Notes under the pieces: generated by a model
Databases searched by the model: none
Told to the model about the DNA's origin: nothing
Seen by the model: only the letters and a program-made list of their open reading frames with translations
Position numbers and translations under genes: made by a program
Part shown: positions 1 through 9,943 of the stretch, piece by piece
How positions within the stretch are numbered: the first letter of the stretch is position 1
How the letters are laid out: every line of letters begins with the position of its first letter
NCBI RefSeq assembly: GCF_028009165.1
Contig: NC_079246.1
Span: 3,224,001 to 3,288,000 of the forward strand
From: Akanthomyces muscarius
Taxonomy: Eukaryota > Ascomycota > Sordariomycetes > Hypocreales > Cordycipitaceae
Length of the DNA stretch: 64,000 nucleotides
Reading direction: 5' to 3'

Positions 1-587
1 CGCAGCGAGTCAGGATTGTGCTCGAGGAGATTGGCCTGATGTTCCAGACGGCCAAAAAGACATCCTCGCGCTATGACATCACAAAGAAGATATCAGACGC
101 TGCGTGGCCGTCGCTGGACGTTTTCCAGGGCGTGCTGCGGAAAAAGGGCAAGGAGCGGCAGCGCGCGAGCTCGTTTAAGCAAAAGATGAAGTGGGCGCTC
201 TACGATGCCAAGGAGTTTCAGCGGCTGCTGACCAACATGAATGGCTTCGTCGACGATTTGGAAAAGCTGCATCCGGCTGAGCAACAGCGTCCAGCAGCAA
301 CGCCCAATACCCACGATGCCCTGTCTGAGACGACGACGGCTATTGACGAGGAGAGCCGCCGGGGCTCGGCCAAGAGCGACGACACGATGGTCATGGCGGT
401 GGCCGAGAATGTCTTTATCGATGAAAAGGCTAAAGTCAGAGTTGGAAATGAGTATTCGGCAAACATCAAGGCTGAGACGCTGGCGACGAGGCCGGGCATG
501 GCCAAAGCTCACAAGATTGAAGCCAAGGGCACGTCGAGGGTGCAAGTTGGCAACAGCTATGGATTTGGCAGCATTTTCGATGACTGA
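1..587 (+). CDS. HET-s/HET-S-like prion-forming protein, C-terminal part (5' partial)
   Basis: The reading frame is open from the left edge (first full codon at base 3) to the TGA at 585-587, so the N-terminus lies outside the window. About 100 visible residues are charged and helical, consistent with the end of a HeLo-type domain. A Ser/Thr/Asp-rich linker follows. The last 60 residues hold two pseudo-repeats of the HET-s amyloid type: R1 around 408-458 (EKAKVRVGNEYS) and R2 around 510-584 (TSRVQVGNSYGFG). They share the [AS]-[KR]-V-x-V-G-N-[ES]-Y core. In Podospora HET-s the two repeats stack as a beta-solenoid amyloid, and the HeLo domain becomes a membrane-targeting cell-death effector in incompatible combinations. 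Such genes often sit beside an NLR gene carrying a matching motif; any such neighbour would lie left of the window. Whether this allele is HET-s-like or the killing HET-S-like type cannot be decided without the N-terminus. Confidence 0.82.
   Translation, partial: QRVRIVLEEIGLMFQTAKKTSSRYDITKKISDAAWPSLDVFQGVLRKKGKERQRASSFKQKMKWALYDAKEFQRLLTNMNGFVDDLEKLHPAEQQRPAATPNTHDALSETTTAIDEESRRGSAKSDDTMVMAVAENVFIDEKAKVRVGNEYSANIKAETLATRPGMAKAHKIEAKGTSRVQVGNSYGFGSIFDD
408..584 (+). other. Two-repeat amyloid (prion-forming) domain
   Basis: This sub-feature of the preceding gene covers the two imperfect repeats and an 18-residue spacer. Both repeats have alternating hydrophobic/polar strands ending in G-N, the Asn-ladder position of HET-s. 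The C-terminal aromatic after R2 (Phe near the end, before Asp-Asp) matches the known C-terminal hydrophobic anchor of the family. The assignment rests on motif recognition, not on an alignment score. Confidence 0.78.
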
Positions 588-1399
588 CGTTGATTCTGAC
601 GACGACTGTTTCCGGGAATGTATTGTTGGAGCAAAGTTTTCGAATGTGAGGGGGAAGCCGTCTATGCCCATTGCGTCGCACAATTCGTCTCGTCTGACCC
701 TTGATTGTTGCATATACTCGTGCTACAGTGGCGTCACGGAACGGAGTAGGCGCTGCAATTGCCGCAATGGAGCACAGGGCATCGGACGGACTTGTCTCGT
801 CTCATGACCCAATTTGAGTTGGGTGTTGGTACATGCCAGGTGCCTATACGCTACCCTGGAAGCATGGTGATGTTGTCAAGAGAAGACATGGACGAGTAGA
901 TTTATTGCGGGGGTTTGTTAGAAGAGTCCACGTCGCTGATGAGACATACAAGAACGCTGAAATTCTTTGAAATTAACAGGAGCAAAAATGAAATTATTGT
1001 AAAAAACTGGTGACTATATGAAAGCACATGTGCGTCTCTTAAACCACAGCGTGTTGCAGAGTGTCTGACGCCGTGGATTGAGCCAGACACAGTCAAGAAT
1101 GATCAGATTTACACTCGACAGAACAAAGTCATCATTACATTGCCACAATCATGCCGAATCAATTAATTCATACGCATACGCAGCATGCACCTCGAATCGT
1201 CGCAATCTCCGCGTCGCAACACCATCACTGAGCCTCGGAGCGCCGACTCGGAATTCCCATGTGAGCCCCAACAAAACCCGCCTAGACCCATACCAACAAA
1301 GAAGCGTCCGCCCATCAATATATCCAGCTACGATCCCGAAAATGGCATGACAACATCAATCCCACCATCATACAACGCACCACCTCGCCGCTGTCAAAG
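588..1399. other. Intergenic, promoter and 5' leader of the PAQR gene
   Basis: No convincing coding sequence was seen. Short frames at 902-1096 and 1078-1350 have no codon pattern or motif. The last 200 bases are C/A-rich with few G, as expected for a fungal 5' leader ahead of the ATG at 1400. Confidence 0.5.
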
Positions 1400-2474
1400 A
1401 TGGCGACTTCTCGAGACACCGCGGGCTCGTCCACCGTCCGCCAGCGCAAGCCCTCCTTTGGCTCCTCGGCCCTCCACGCCGCGCAGTCCCTCGAGCACGC
1501 CGTCTCGGACACGCTGCTGCAGCTCTGGGACGACCTCCCCGCGTGGCGCCGCGACAACGCCTACATCCACAGCGGCTACCGCCAGATCCGGGGGTCCTAC
1601 GGCCACGCGGCGCGCTCGCTGCTCTACCTGCACAACGAGTCGGTCAACATCTGGTCGCATCTGCTCGGCGCCGTCGCGGCCGTCGCGAGCGCCCTCTACG
1701 TCTTCCACGCCGTTCGTCCGCGGTACGAGGACGCGCACGCGGGGGACGTGGCCGTCTTTGCGTGCTTCTTTGGCGGCGCCGTCATCTGCCTCGGCATGAG
1801 CGCCACGTTCCACGCCGTGCTGGACCACAGCCAGCCCGTTGCGAAATGGGGCAACAAGCTCGACTACACGGGCATCGTGGCCCTCATTGTCGGCAGCTAC
1901 GTGCCCGCGCTGTACTATGGCTTCTTCTGCCAGCCGCTGCTCTTCGAGGCCTACCTCTACGTGGTACGCGCTTCCCGTAGTCCCCGTCCGCTTACCCGTG
2001 CATGCCACTGCTAACAAAGGACTCGGCGTAGATGTGCGCTCTGGGCGCCGGCTGCGCAACCGTCTCGTGGGTCGAGCGCTTCCGCACGTCGGCCTGGCGT
2101 CCCTACCGCGCCGCCATGTTCATCGGCCTGGGCGTGTCGGGCGTCGTGCCCATCCTCCACGGCATCCGCAGCCACGGCTACCAGTACTTTGAGGACCGCA
2201 TGGGCCTCAGCTGGGTCATTCTCCAAGGCGCGCTGTACATCTTTGGCGCCGTCCTCTACGCCGCAAGTGCCCTGTGCCTCCCGCCGAGGCAAAGACTGCT
2301 AACACTTCCCAGGCACGCTGGCCGGAGAGGAGCTTCCCGGGCAAGTTTGACATTTGGGGCAGCTCGCACCAAATCTTTCACGTCTGTGTGCTGCTCGCTG
2401 CCGCTACGCACTTTTACGGCATGGCCAAGGCCTTTGACTACCACCACACGGGCAATGGCTCACAGTGTCCGTAA
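1400..2474 (+). CDS. PAQR / adiponectin-receptor-like (Izh, haemolysin-III family) membrane protein
   Basis: Exons are 1400-1963, 2032-2262 and 2313-2474, giving 318 aa. The first intron is GT-AG with a GCTAAC branch site. The second keeps frame only with a GC donor (GCAAGT at 2263), so it is a GC-AG intron; the next GT downstream breaks the frame. The protein has a soluble N-terminus, then seven predicted membrane spans. The three zinc-ligand histidines of the family are present: H138 (SATFH), H284 and H288 (SHQIFH). The DYTGI and FPGKFDIW segments are also family hallmarks. Yeast Izh proteins affect zinc and sterol homeostasis, and relatives have ceramidase-like activity in membranes. Substrate and ligand are unknown here. 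The length fits the family, so the model is probably complete. Confidence 0.93.
2263..2312 (+). other. GC-AG intron
   Basis: The donor is GCAAGT after codon 265 and the acceptor is CCCAG. A CTAAC branch site lies at about 2299-2303. Removing these 50 bases joins VLYA to ARWPERSFPG, matching the family's conserved run into the last membrane span. The alternative GT at 2267 gives the wrong phase. Confidence 0.85.
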
Positions 2475-2522
2475 ATACATGAGATAGTCATTCGGCGTTC
2501 ATTAATTAATCAATCTGGTCAT

Positions 2523-4748
2523 TCATTCGTCATCATCCTTGATTTCAATCCCCAGGTCCATGACGCGCACAAGGCCCGAGCCTAGGGCCGCCGCCGCCCA
2601 GCACCCATAGCCTTGGTTGGGATTCCACTCCATCGTTGTTACTCTTGTCAGAGGCTCGTGCAGCGCCGCACGGGAGGCGTCGCTTGATTTCAGCACCTCG
2701 TCTTCATCATCCTCGTATTGCACCGCGCTCTTCTTCTTGACCGCCTTGCCCTTCTTCGTCGCCGGCTGCGTCTCGTTCTTGGGGTTCCGATTTCGCTCCA
2801 CCTCGAACCCCTGGGCCACACGCGACGCGCCTCGCATCCCCGCCGGGGAGTCCCTTGCGAACAGGCGATGAGGCCGGTGCTCGTGCTGGAACAGACGAAG
2901 GCGGTAGGTCGCGTCGGTGCGGCTGTTGAAGTGCTCGACTTGCGGGTTGAGACACCAGACCGAGCCGTCCATCAGCCCAATCAGCAGAAACGGGTGTGTT
3001 TTGCCGGTGGCGATGCACGAGGGGAAACTGTCGCCCGTAAACGTCGTGCGGAACAGCGGAAAGTTGGCGTGGTGCATGAAACCGATGACGGTGTTGTTGA
3101 CGCGCGCAGAGGGATAGATGGAAAAGAATCCCAGCATGTGGTCGCTCCAGGCCAATAAGCCAGGCTGTGTGACTACGTTGATGGCCTGGACCTCTGTAAA
3201 CTCGTAGCTGGGCGCCGCGAGGTCCAGAATCCGCATTGTGCCGCCCAGCGGTGTCGCCGCCACGACGTACGGCATGCTTGGGTAGCCTGTAGCGAGCTCC
3301 ACGACGTGGCTGTGATGAACAGCGTGGCGAGAAAGGAGATGACAGGGGAAGATGGACCAGAGTGCTACAGAGCCGTCGGAGTAGCCTACCACGAGCCTGT
3401 TCATATTGGCCCAGCTCATGGCCGTCGCGTCGATGCCGCCCTCGTCCTGTAGAAACAAGACGGCGACGGGGCTGAGAAGCTCCTCTGCTGAGGTTAGCGA
3501 TGGTTAATCAACTAATTCGCTTAATGGTTGCTTCTTACCGAAATCTTCAGTCTTTTGAGCTCCTTGAGTGCCTGGGTCGGCTTCGAAAACATACACTGCG
3601 CCGTCTGCACACAGCACAGCGAGATGGCCACCCACCGGATTCCACTGTACCCGCCTCGCCCTACCATGTGGGAGACACAACGTCGTCAATAGTCTGGGAG
3701 GCAATGATGTCGCCGTCGCCGAACCTGAATCAGCTGCTTCTCCTTGCACCTCCCACAGCTGCACCGTACCGTACGACTGAAACTGCATCTTGGCCGCCTC
3801 GTCCGCAAACTCGTGCACCTCTTGATCCGCGTGCGGCATGACGGCGACGGCGAGAAGCTGTGTCGTTGGCTCGCGCTGTCGTGGTGCCCAGTCCATGCTC
3901 GTGACGATGCCCCCCGTGTCAAACATCCATCCGCTAGGCTCCTTGTTATCGCTCTCATCATGGTCGAACGGTATACCTGCCTGGCTGATTGCGTAACCAC
4001 CGCCTGGGACAAACAGAAACTCCTCTCGCGCCTCATTTCCAACGAGGACAGGCATGCTGTGCATTGGAAACCTGTACGGCGCAGCCTCTGCTGGTGACAG
4101 GCCTCGTAACGGGTGGCGTCCCCCCATTGCCTCCTCTACCCTAGCCCGCCAGCCTGCAGCGAGCGCGCCCTCCCTGCCCACGTAGTCGTCCAACCAGGCG
4201 CCCTTGGAGGGAACATTTGATTCGTCCAGAGGCTTTCTTGGCGGGAGTACCGGCCACTGAAACCAGCGGTCGAGCAGGGCTTGCATTGTTTGCATGCGCT
4301 GCTCGTCGGGACCGTACCACGCCGAGACAAGGTGATGACGGCGCACAGCGCGGTCGTTGGGGCCAATGTACGTCTTTGGTTGGTGGCTGCCGTCTTGCGC
4401 TGGCAGTGGAATTTCCAGGTAGCCTCCAGAGAGCTTGGCCGTCTTGCCGGCAGGCTTCGGCGTTGGCTGAGGCCTTTTTTCCGACGCCGACTTTGCTGCG
4501 CGACGTCGTGCGGGCATCGTGTCAACATCGACACTCCCTGCATCGCTTACCCCGCTGTCGCCGTCGCCGTCGCCCTCTGCTGCGTCGTCGTCTTCCTCTT
4601 CCTCTGGGGCGGCCTCATCGAAATTGGTGTCTTGCTCTTCGGTCTTGTGGTGGAGCGGGGCGCTGCCATCCTCCTCTGCGGAGCTGTCTCCAAAGTGATA
4701 TTCCTCTACAGCATAGCTTTTGGTGCGATTCGATCTCCTGGTCCTCAT
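2523..4748 (-). CDS. TFIIIC-type WD40 subunit (Tfc6/tau-91-like)
   Basis: Exons on the minus strand are 4748-3539 and 3487-2523, giving 724 aa. The 51-nt intron has a GTAAG donor and a GCTAACCTCAG end. The N-terminus is basic (MRTRRSNRTKS), followed by an Asp/Glu-rich stretch and a Lys/Pro-rich linker. From about residue 130 onward come WD40-like blades (SMDWAP..., VQWNPVGGHLAVLCADG, MSWANMNRLVVGYSDGSVALW). In yeast Tfc6 is a WD-repeat subunit of the tauB module, which binds the B box of tRNA genes and recruits Pol III initiation factors in the nucleus. The architecture and size fit this family, but WD40 proteins are easily confused, so the symbol is withheld. It converges tail-to-tail with the PAQR gene, 48 bases apart. 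Confidence 0.75.
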
Positions 4749-5767
4749 TGTGGCTCGGCAGCGATGCGTTTCAGATGATGATCTGGATCAATTGGTGGGG
4801 TTTCGTTTGCTGGTCAAAGTCTGTAAGTGACTGTGGGGCCGCGCGACTAACAGAATCATGTCAAGAACAGCACTTTTCCGTAAAAATTGTTTGGAATTGC
4901 AATTAAACTCGACAAATTTATTAAAGCTGTCTGGTTGTCTGATGACGTTTTGCTGCTTGTTTAGAGCTCGGACGCTGCGTGGCTCTCCAGTGACTAGCAC
5001 CGCCCGGCCACAACCTATGCACGTTCGCCGTTGCTCGCAAGTGAAAGAGGACAGGGAAAACGTGCACACCGTAAAGTTGTGTCCATCAGTCTTTTCAGAT
5101 CATACGAGCTTCCTATGCGACGCAGATCGGGAGATGCTGTCGGCCGTGTCACTACTTTTGTTGTCGTGGCTGTCTTTCGGCGCAAATCACGCCCAGAGAC
5201 TGCTTAGACACCAACCAAATCATACGAGACGAGAGATCATGTCGTGTTGCAACAGTAGGGCGCGGGAAGCTTTTGTGCTGTGTTCCTCCAACCACCGACA
5301 GCGATTCACCGGTGACCTTGGACGACGTCTATCCAACGGTTTGATCTTACAGAGCATCATTTTCAATGCCGTGACTAGATGTAACTTGTTTATTGCATCG
5401 CACTGTTTTGAGTGCATCGGAGTTTTGAGAGTCAGCAGCGTAACGATTGGCGGACGAGCGTTGGGGGTTGCCGAGCATCGCAGGCCCTGCCACTCGCCCG
5501 CCGCACACAGCATAATATTGATTGCCTCTGTGATGGAATGAATGAGCAAGTTTATCCTTCATCACGCCATGTACTTTCAAAATCTATCGCCTCACTCTTT
5601 TGATTGGTTTTTGTTGATTCTTGGCAGATCGTGAGACGACTCAAGACGTTCACGACATGAATTGGGCGACTGCGCAAGGCAAACTTCGTATTCTCGCCCG
5701 CCTCCCAAGTTGACTTGATCATCTTTCTGCTCATCTCTGATTCACGTTCCTCTAGACCCCAAGAGAC
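4749..5767. other. Intergenic, no gene seen
   Basis: About 1 kb holds the minus-strand promoter of the TFIIIC subunit and the approach to the promoter at 5768. A plus-strand frame at 4858-5541 is open, but its composition and lack of motifs argue against coding. No repeats or RNA genes were recognised. Confidence 0.4.
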
Positions 5768-5851
5768 TATATAAGGACTGGAATCTCCTGGGAAATGAAG
5801 ACTTTTTTTCTCTCCTTACGCACTCTCATTACTCGACACCAAGCCTTAGAC
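5768..5851 (+). promoter_or_regulatory. TATA box and pyrimidine-rich start region
   Basis: A clear TATATAA at 5768-5774 is followed about 35-60 bases later by a T/C-rich run and a CTCATTACTCGACA-type start region, then an ATG at 5852. This is the look of a strong fungal core promoter. It reads into the repeat-rich tract, for which no clean protein is seen. Confidence 0.5.
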
Positions 5852-6180
5852 ATGAGTCTGGCCTCTGGCACCGGCCTTGAGCCACACCGAGAGTCGAGCT
5901 TCTGGCACCGATCCTGAGCTACACCAAGAGCCAGGTCCAGGTCCTGACCCCATCGGAAAGGGACCTGGGATTGGCGGCGGGCTTACTGACACCTAGCGAA
6001 GGCGGAGGAGTGGAGGAAACATGGCCCGCCGCCGGTCCGCTAGTTGATATGTCTCTGCAGGCCGGTTTCTTCTGCTTTCTTTCTAGGTTTGTCTCCCGAC
6101 TGTCTACATAACCTCGAAGTTGCCTTTGCTAACTCTTAAGAGCAATGACCCCCGTATTCGTCCCCGAACGATGCCCCGGC

Positions 6181-6251
6181 CGACCGACGACTCGACTGAC
6201 GACTCGACCGACGACTCGACAGACGACTCGACTGACGACTCGACCGGCGAC
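6181..6251 (+). repeat. 12-bp tandem repeat, about six copies
   Basis: The unit is CGACYGACGACT with single-base variation. It would encode Thr/Asp/Ser runs in any frame. It lies just upstream of the intron-duplication cluster. Confidence 0.9.
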
Positions 6252-6294
6252 GGAATGCTACCTTGGGCGGGCGGGCGGGTGGGTAAGGCCCAAG

Positions 6295-6586
6295 GTAGGT
6301 GTGGAGGATGAAGCTGGCACTAACAGTTTTTAAGGTGAGTATCTACACAACCCCAGCAGACCAACACATGCTAACTTCACTCTTAGGGGGAGCATCCAGA
6401 GGCCAAAGGTAAGCGTGGCGGATGTAGTTGGCACTAACATTAATAGGTCGGCCGATGACTGCCTTGGGTGGGCGGGCGGGTGGTAAGGCCCAAGGTGAGC
6501 GTGGAGGATGGTGGCTGCGACTAACATATTTTTAGGCGAGTCTCTACACACCCCAGCTGACCAACACATGCTAACCTCACTCTTAG
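6295..6586 (+). repeat. Duplicated pair of abutting introns plus a third intron copy
   Basis: Two intron classes recur. Short class: 6295-6334, 6409-6446 and 6495-6535 (38-41 nt; GTRRGY donor, ACTAAC branch, AAG or TAG end). Long class: 6335-6386 (GTGAGT donor) and 6536-6586 (GCGAGT donor), about 51 nt, sharing a near-identical CATGCTAAC-YTCACTCTTAG end. Each long intron begins exactly where a short one stops, at 6334/6335 and 6535/6536. The composite repeats with a period of about 200 bp, including the G-rich run before it. The abutting arrangement resembles twin introns removed by consecutive splicing. Splicing is inferred from signals only. Confidence 0.6.
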
Positions 6587-7017
6587 GTAGCGACTTGGAG
6601 GGCATCGACGACGGGAAGAGAGACCGTTTGGCGACGACACCTCGCCCACCGAAAAGCGCTCTCTCTTCCCCCCGGGGGCGGAGGGGGGTAAGCCACACCT
6701 ACTGCCTCATCTTGACCAACAAAGGACTGACTGCCCTACAATCGAGATGCACGCCGACCACCGCGACCGATCCGATCTCCGCAAAGACCCCAGGCTCTTC
6801 CAAAGGCCTGGCCGCTGAACAGCCACCTGATCCAAAGCCTGGTTTCTCCCTGCCACGAGCTCCCGCCTGGATCCTCCGAACGACTAAAAGTCTGGCCTCC
6901 CATCAGTCGCCTCACTCGAGGCCTAGCCCTCCGATTCACAACCTCCTCTCGGGCTTCTCACAGTGGCCTGGCCCTACGAACTACCGGCCCATTCAACGCC
7001 CTGACCCCCTTCCAATG

Positions 7018-7084
7018 GTCTGGCTTCTCCCAATCTCGAGCTCTCACAACAGTTGGCTTCTCCCAATCTCGAGCTCCCACAACA
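7018..7084 (+). repeat. Two-copy 33-bp direct repeat
   Basis: Two adjacent copies of a unit containing TGGCTTCTCCCAATCTCGAG differ at one or two bases. A third, degenerate start follows. It is part of the same duplicated tract. Confidence 0.85.
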
Positions 7085-7390
7085 GGTTGGCTTCTTCGAA
7101 CAGCCAACAACCGAGCGAGCCCCCAGGCCCAATCATTCAAAGAGTCGCCTCATCAAAGGCCTGGCCCTCCAAAGCGTCTCCGAACGAGTCATGAACTCTA
7201 GCCAGAGTCCAAACAACCTACAAAGCCATGCACTTCCCAAAGTGTCAAGTTCATTGGCCGGAGATCCACTGAGCCTTCGGCGCAGGGCTCACAACCGATA
7301 CCACCTAGCGGGATGCGCTCGCTCGCTTTCACAGTTGCTAGGCTATGATTCGATGCCTTTCTGCGGCTTCGATAGCACAGCACTGAGCCA

Positions 7391-7566
7391 AGTGCAGGTT
7401 CTCTGAGACTTTCGACAACATCAGAGGGCATGAAACTCGACAACCACAGCATGCAATTGGTGCTGCTGTCGATACTGAGGCATGCAGGCTCTCTGAGACT
7501 TTCGATACCATCAGAAAGCCTGAAACTCGACAACCACGGCATGCAATTGGTGCTGCTGCCGACGGA
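7391..7566 (+). repeat. Two-copy 90-bp direct repeat
   Basis: Copies begin near 7391 and 7481. Both carry CTCTGAGACTTTCGA, then CTGAAACTCGACAACCAC or GCATGAAACTCGACAACC, then GCATGCAATTGGTGCTGCTG. Degenerate relatives of the GATTCGATGCC and GGCTTCGATAGCA phrases occur at 7349-7377 and 7639-7676, so the duplication family spans at least 350 bp. Confidence 0.85.
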
Positions 7567-9137
7567 ATACCGACAAGAATGGTGCCGGTGGAGTCCGATT
7601 TCAAAGCCGAGTCGCCGTGTTCGGGACCCCTATTGCCATGATTCGATGCCTCGCGATTCCTCAGGCTTCGATAGCAACGCTATACGGCAGGCATGCGCTC
7701 CTCCGTGGCTTGGCGGGACGAGACTGCCTGCCGCCAGAATAGACGGCTTTCCTGGCGACACCACTCCCCTCCTCGACCATGCCGTGGATCTGTGACGGCA
7801 ACAATTGGATTTGCTGCCCTGCTCCCAAGCACCTGGACATGTCACCGCACGAAAAGATGCAACTCGGCTGCATCATCCCGACCCGAGCAAGGCGTGCAAG
7901 CCCTGGCGGCACCGCCTCTCCGACCGCCAGGATACCTCTTCCGCTCCCTGGCGCGCTTCGCTTCAAGCGCCTCGCCCGTTCCCACCCCTTACGGTGCCGC
8001 CAAGCTCAAGGCCTCGAACGAAGCGCCATCTCCATCATCGGCGCAGGAGACGGCGCGGGGTCCTCCAAGCTGCTGCTCCAGCGGCATGCGACAACACAGC
8101 TGCCCTTGGCGTTCGCCGAGAGGGCTTTGTTTGGTGGGAAAGCTGTTGGCCTCCAGGGACGCATGAGCGCCTTTGGTAGTGCATGGCGGGAACCACCCAG
8201 GGCCAGAAAGAGAGAAGAGAAGGTCAAGTGCCAGGAGGTCATGGATTTGACCACCACTTCAATCCCGAGTGGCCTTGCTTACTCCTTTGGCTCTCATGTA
8301 CTCCTCATTCTCGGACTTGGGAGACGGCAGCCAACCGCCGGTTTCCCGGCTGCGTGTAGCTACCGCAAAGGCCGGAGCAGCGCTGCTGGCACCTGTCTCT
8401 GCAGCACAACAGAGTGGCTGGTCCAACTCCCCCAGCTAGTCTGGCTGTGCGAGGCCAGTGAGCCTTGGCCGCCGCCGCTCCAACAGCGACAGCTACCACT
8501 GACGACAGTGGGAGGTAATGGAGCCCTCGTGCTGGATTTGTTGCTGCCCTGTCGCCGTGCACGAGTTCGGCCACATCTCCGAATCGGTGCTGCTCTGTTG
8601 CCGTGCAAGAGCTCGGCCACTTCACCGAAGCCGGGAAAAAGGGGGCAGAGAGGGCGTCAAGAGCGCGCTCTTCGACGCTTTGTGGAGCCTTCCTTCTTCG
8701 CCCGGCCTAGTTTCGGGCCTCTGAGCAAGCTGGGCGAGGACATCCTCATCAGGGCCAGCCACGGCCCAACGGGGCAGAGTGCGCTTGGCCAATGTGCCCA
8801 CAACCATGGACAAGTCGCCACATGAAGCTTGCGCGCTTCATTAGTCACATGCTGCATCTCCTCTCGCTTCGGACATGCCTGGTGCGTCCCGCGAGACGCC
8901 CAAGACCGGCCAGACTGCTTGGCTGGCGTGGCGAGCCCAGGCCCGGATACTGGAGCTGGCGCGGGTCAGCCTTCGGCTGCGGTGATGAGCCCGGTTGACT
9001 GCGGCCACCGACCCAGCCTCGATTGAGGCTGCGGATTGCTCCTGTGGTGCCGCGACCTCGGGCTGCCGCTGCCGACACTCAGGTCGGGGCGAATCTCTTG
9101 TGGCACTGGTAGGGCCCCGTGGTCCTCCCAGAGAGCC

Positions 9138-9908
9138 TTACGGCGGCGGCTGTTGGTGATGTGGTGGGCTTGTCTGCGCCCTTGGGAGCCCTGGAGTCGG
9201 CCGCGCATCCTCCTCAGATGGATGTGTCAACTTCGGTGGAAGCGTGGGGTTTTCTTTGCCGCCTCGAAACTCGCCTCGCCGATGATGGCTGTCTTCTGGC
9301 GGGGCGACGCAACCCAATTCCAGCCCCCAAGCCGCTTGCGGGTGCTGCTCCATCGCCAATGGCAAGGCGATTTGTTCGGAGGGAGGATGCTCGGTTGGGA
9401 GGTAGCGGGTGAGGAGGAAGGGATGTGGTGGGTGGGATGTGATGGATGGATGTGGCGGATGCGAGGGATAGGGCGGAGGGTTGGGGGGTAAGGCGGAAGG
9501 TTGGATGGACAAGCCAGGGCTCACAGAATCTCTGAACGCCGGTGGATGGAGATGCTTTTGGGCAGGGGAGTTGCTAACATATACAGCGAGGGCATGCTTG
9601 GGTGCGTCGGCGTCAGCGGTGGAGGTTGCTGGTGTTGCTGTTGGTATTGAGTTTGCTGAGGCTGCTGAGGCTGCTGAGGCTGCTGAGACTGCTGAGGTTG
9701 CTGTTGGTATTGAGTTTTCTGAGGCTGCTGTTGGTATTGTGTTTGCTGAGGGTGCTGTTAATATTGTGCTTGCTGAGGCTGCTGTTGGTATTGAGATTGC
9801 TGAAGGTGCTGATTGTATTGAGGTTGGCGAGGTTGGTGACAAGGTGGATGGACTGGTTGAATATACGCTTGCTTCATTAAAATTTGGCCCTTGTCCGTCA
9901 TGACGCAT
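9138..9908 (-). CDS. Low-complexity Ser/Thr/Ala- and Pro/His-rich protein (uncertain)
   Basis: An uninterrupted minus-strand frame runs from an ATG at 9908 (MRHDGQGPNFNE...) to a stop at 9138, 256 aa. The first half is Ser/Ala/Ile/Pro/Thr repeats (SIPTAAS-type units). The second half is Pro/His-rich (PPHPSITSHPPHP). No domain, signal peptide or membrane span was seen. A second minus-strand frame starting at ATG 9943 encodes Gln/Pro/Tyr repeats (QYQQQPQQ) over the same bases, broken by a TAA at 9758-9760. Because the repeat is three-base periodic, any frame stays open, so neither product is proven. Confidence 0.3.
   Translation of the reverse strand: MRHDGQGPNFNEASVYSTSPSTLSPTSPTSIQSAPSAISIPTAASASTILTAPSANTIPTAASENSIPTATSAVSAASAASAASANSIPTATPATSTADADAPKHALAVYVSNSPAQKHLHPPAFRDSVSPGLSIQPSALPPNPPPYPSHPPHPSITSHPPHPFLLTRYLPTEHPPSEQIALPLAMEQHPQAAWGLELGCVAPPEDSHHRRGEFRGGKENPTLPPKLTHPSEEDARPTPGLPRAQTSPPHHQQPPP
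9640..9835 (-). repeat. CAG/CCT-type trinucleotide-periodic minisatellite
   Basis: On the minus strand the tract is built from CAATACCAACAGCAGCCTCAG-like pieces, including a run of CAGCAGCCT units. It would encode QYQQQPQQ in one frame and SIPTAAS/ASAAS in another. One CAA codon has become TAA in the Gln frame. Confidence 0.8.
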
Positions 9909-9943
9909 CTTGTGATGTGGTGTAGATTGTTGCAAATGGCCAT

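Larger units (their letters stand above)
5852..9137 (+). other. Repeat-rich accessory tract, possible orphan transcript
   Basis: This tract follows a good promoter and contains many GTRAG...CTAAC...TAG intron signals between 6.0 and 6.7 kb. The ATG at 5852 opens only a 21-codon frame with an internal duplication (repeated SGT...PE...HxE). Downstream, several frames stay open at once (6508-7194; 7430-7795; 7779-8825), which reflects stop-poor composition rather than proven coding. Phrases around GGCCTGGCC and GGCTTC recur irregularly. I could not assemble a protein with recognisable domains. It may be an orphan multi-intron gene, a long non-coding transcript or a decayed element. Confidence 0.35.

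Noticed and set aside
93..713. 206-codon minus-strand frame over the HET-s-like gene
   Set aside because: Shadow frame of a gene with clear protein motifs on the plus strand; no domains of its own.
7779..8825. 348-codon plus-strand frame
   Set aside because: Several other frames are open over the same bases, which points to stop-poor composition; no motif or codon pattern supports it.
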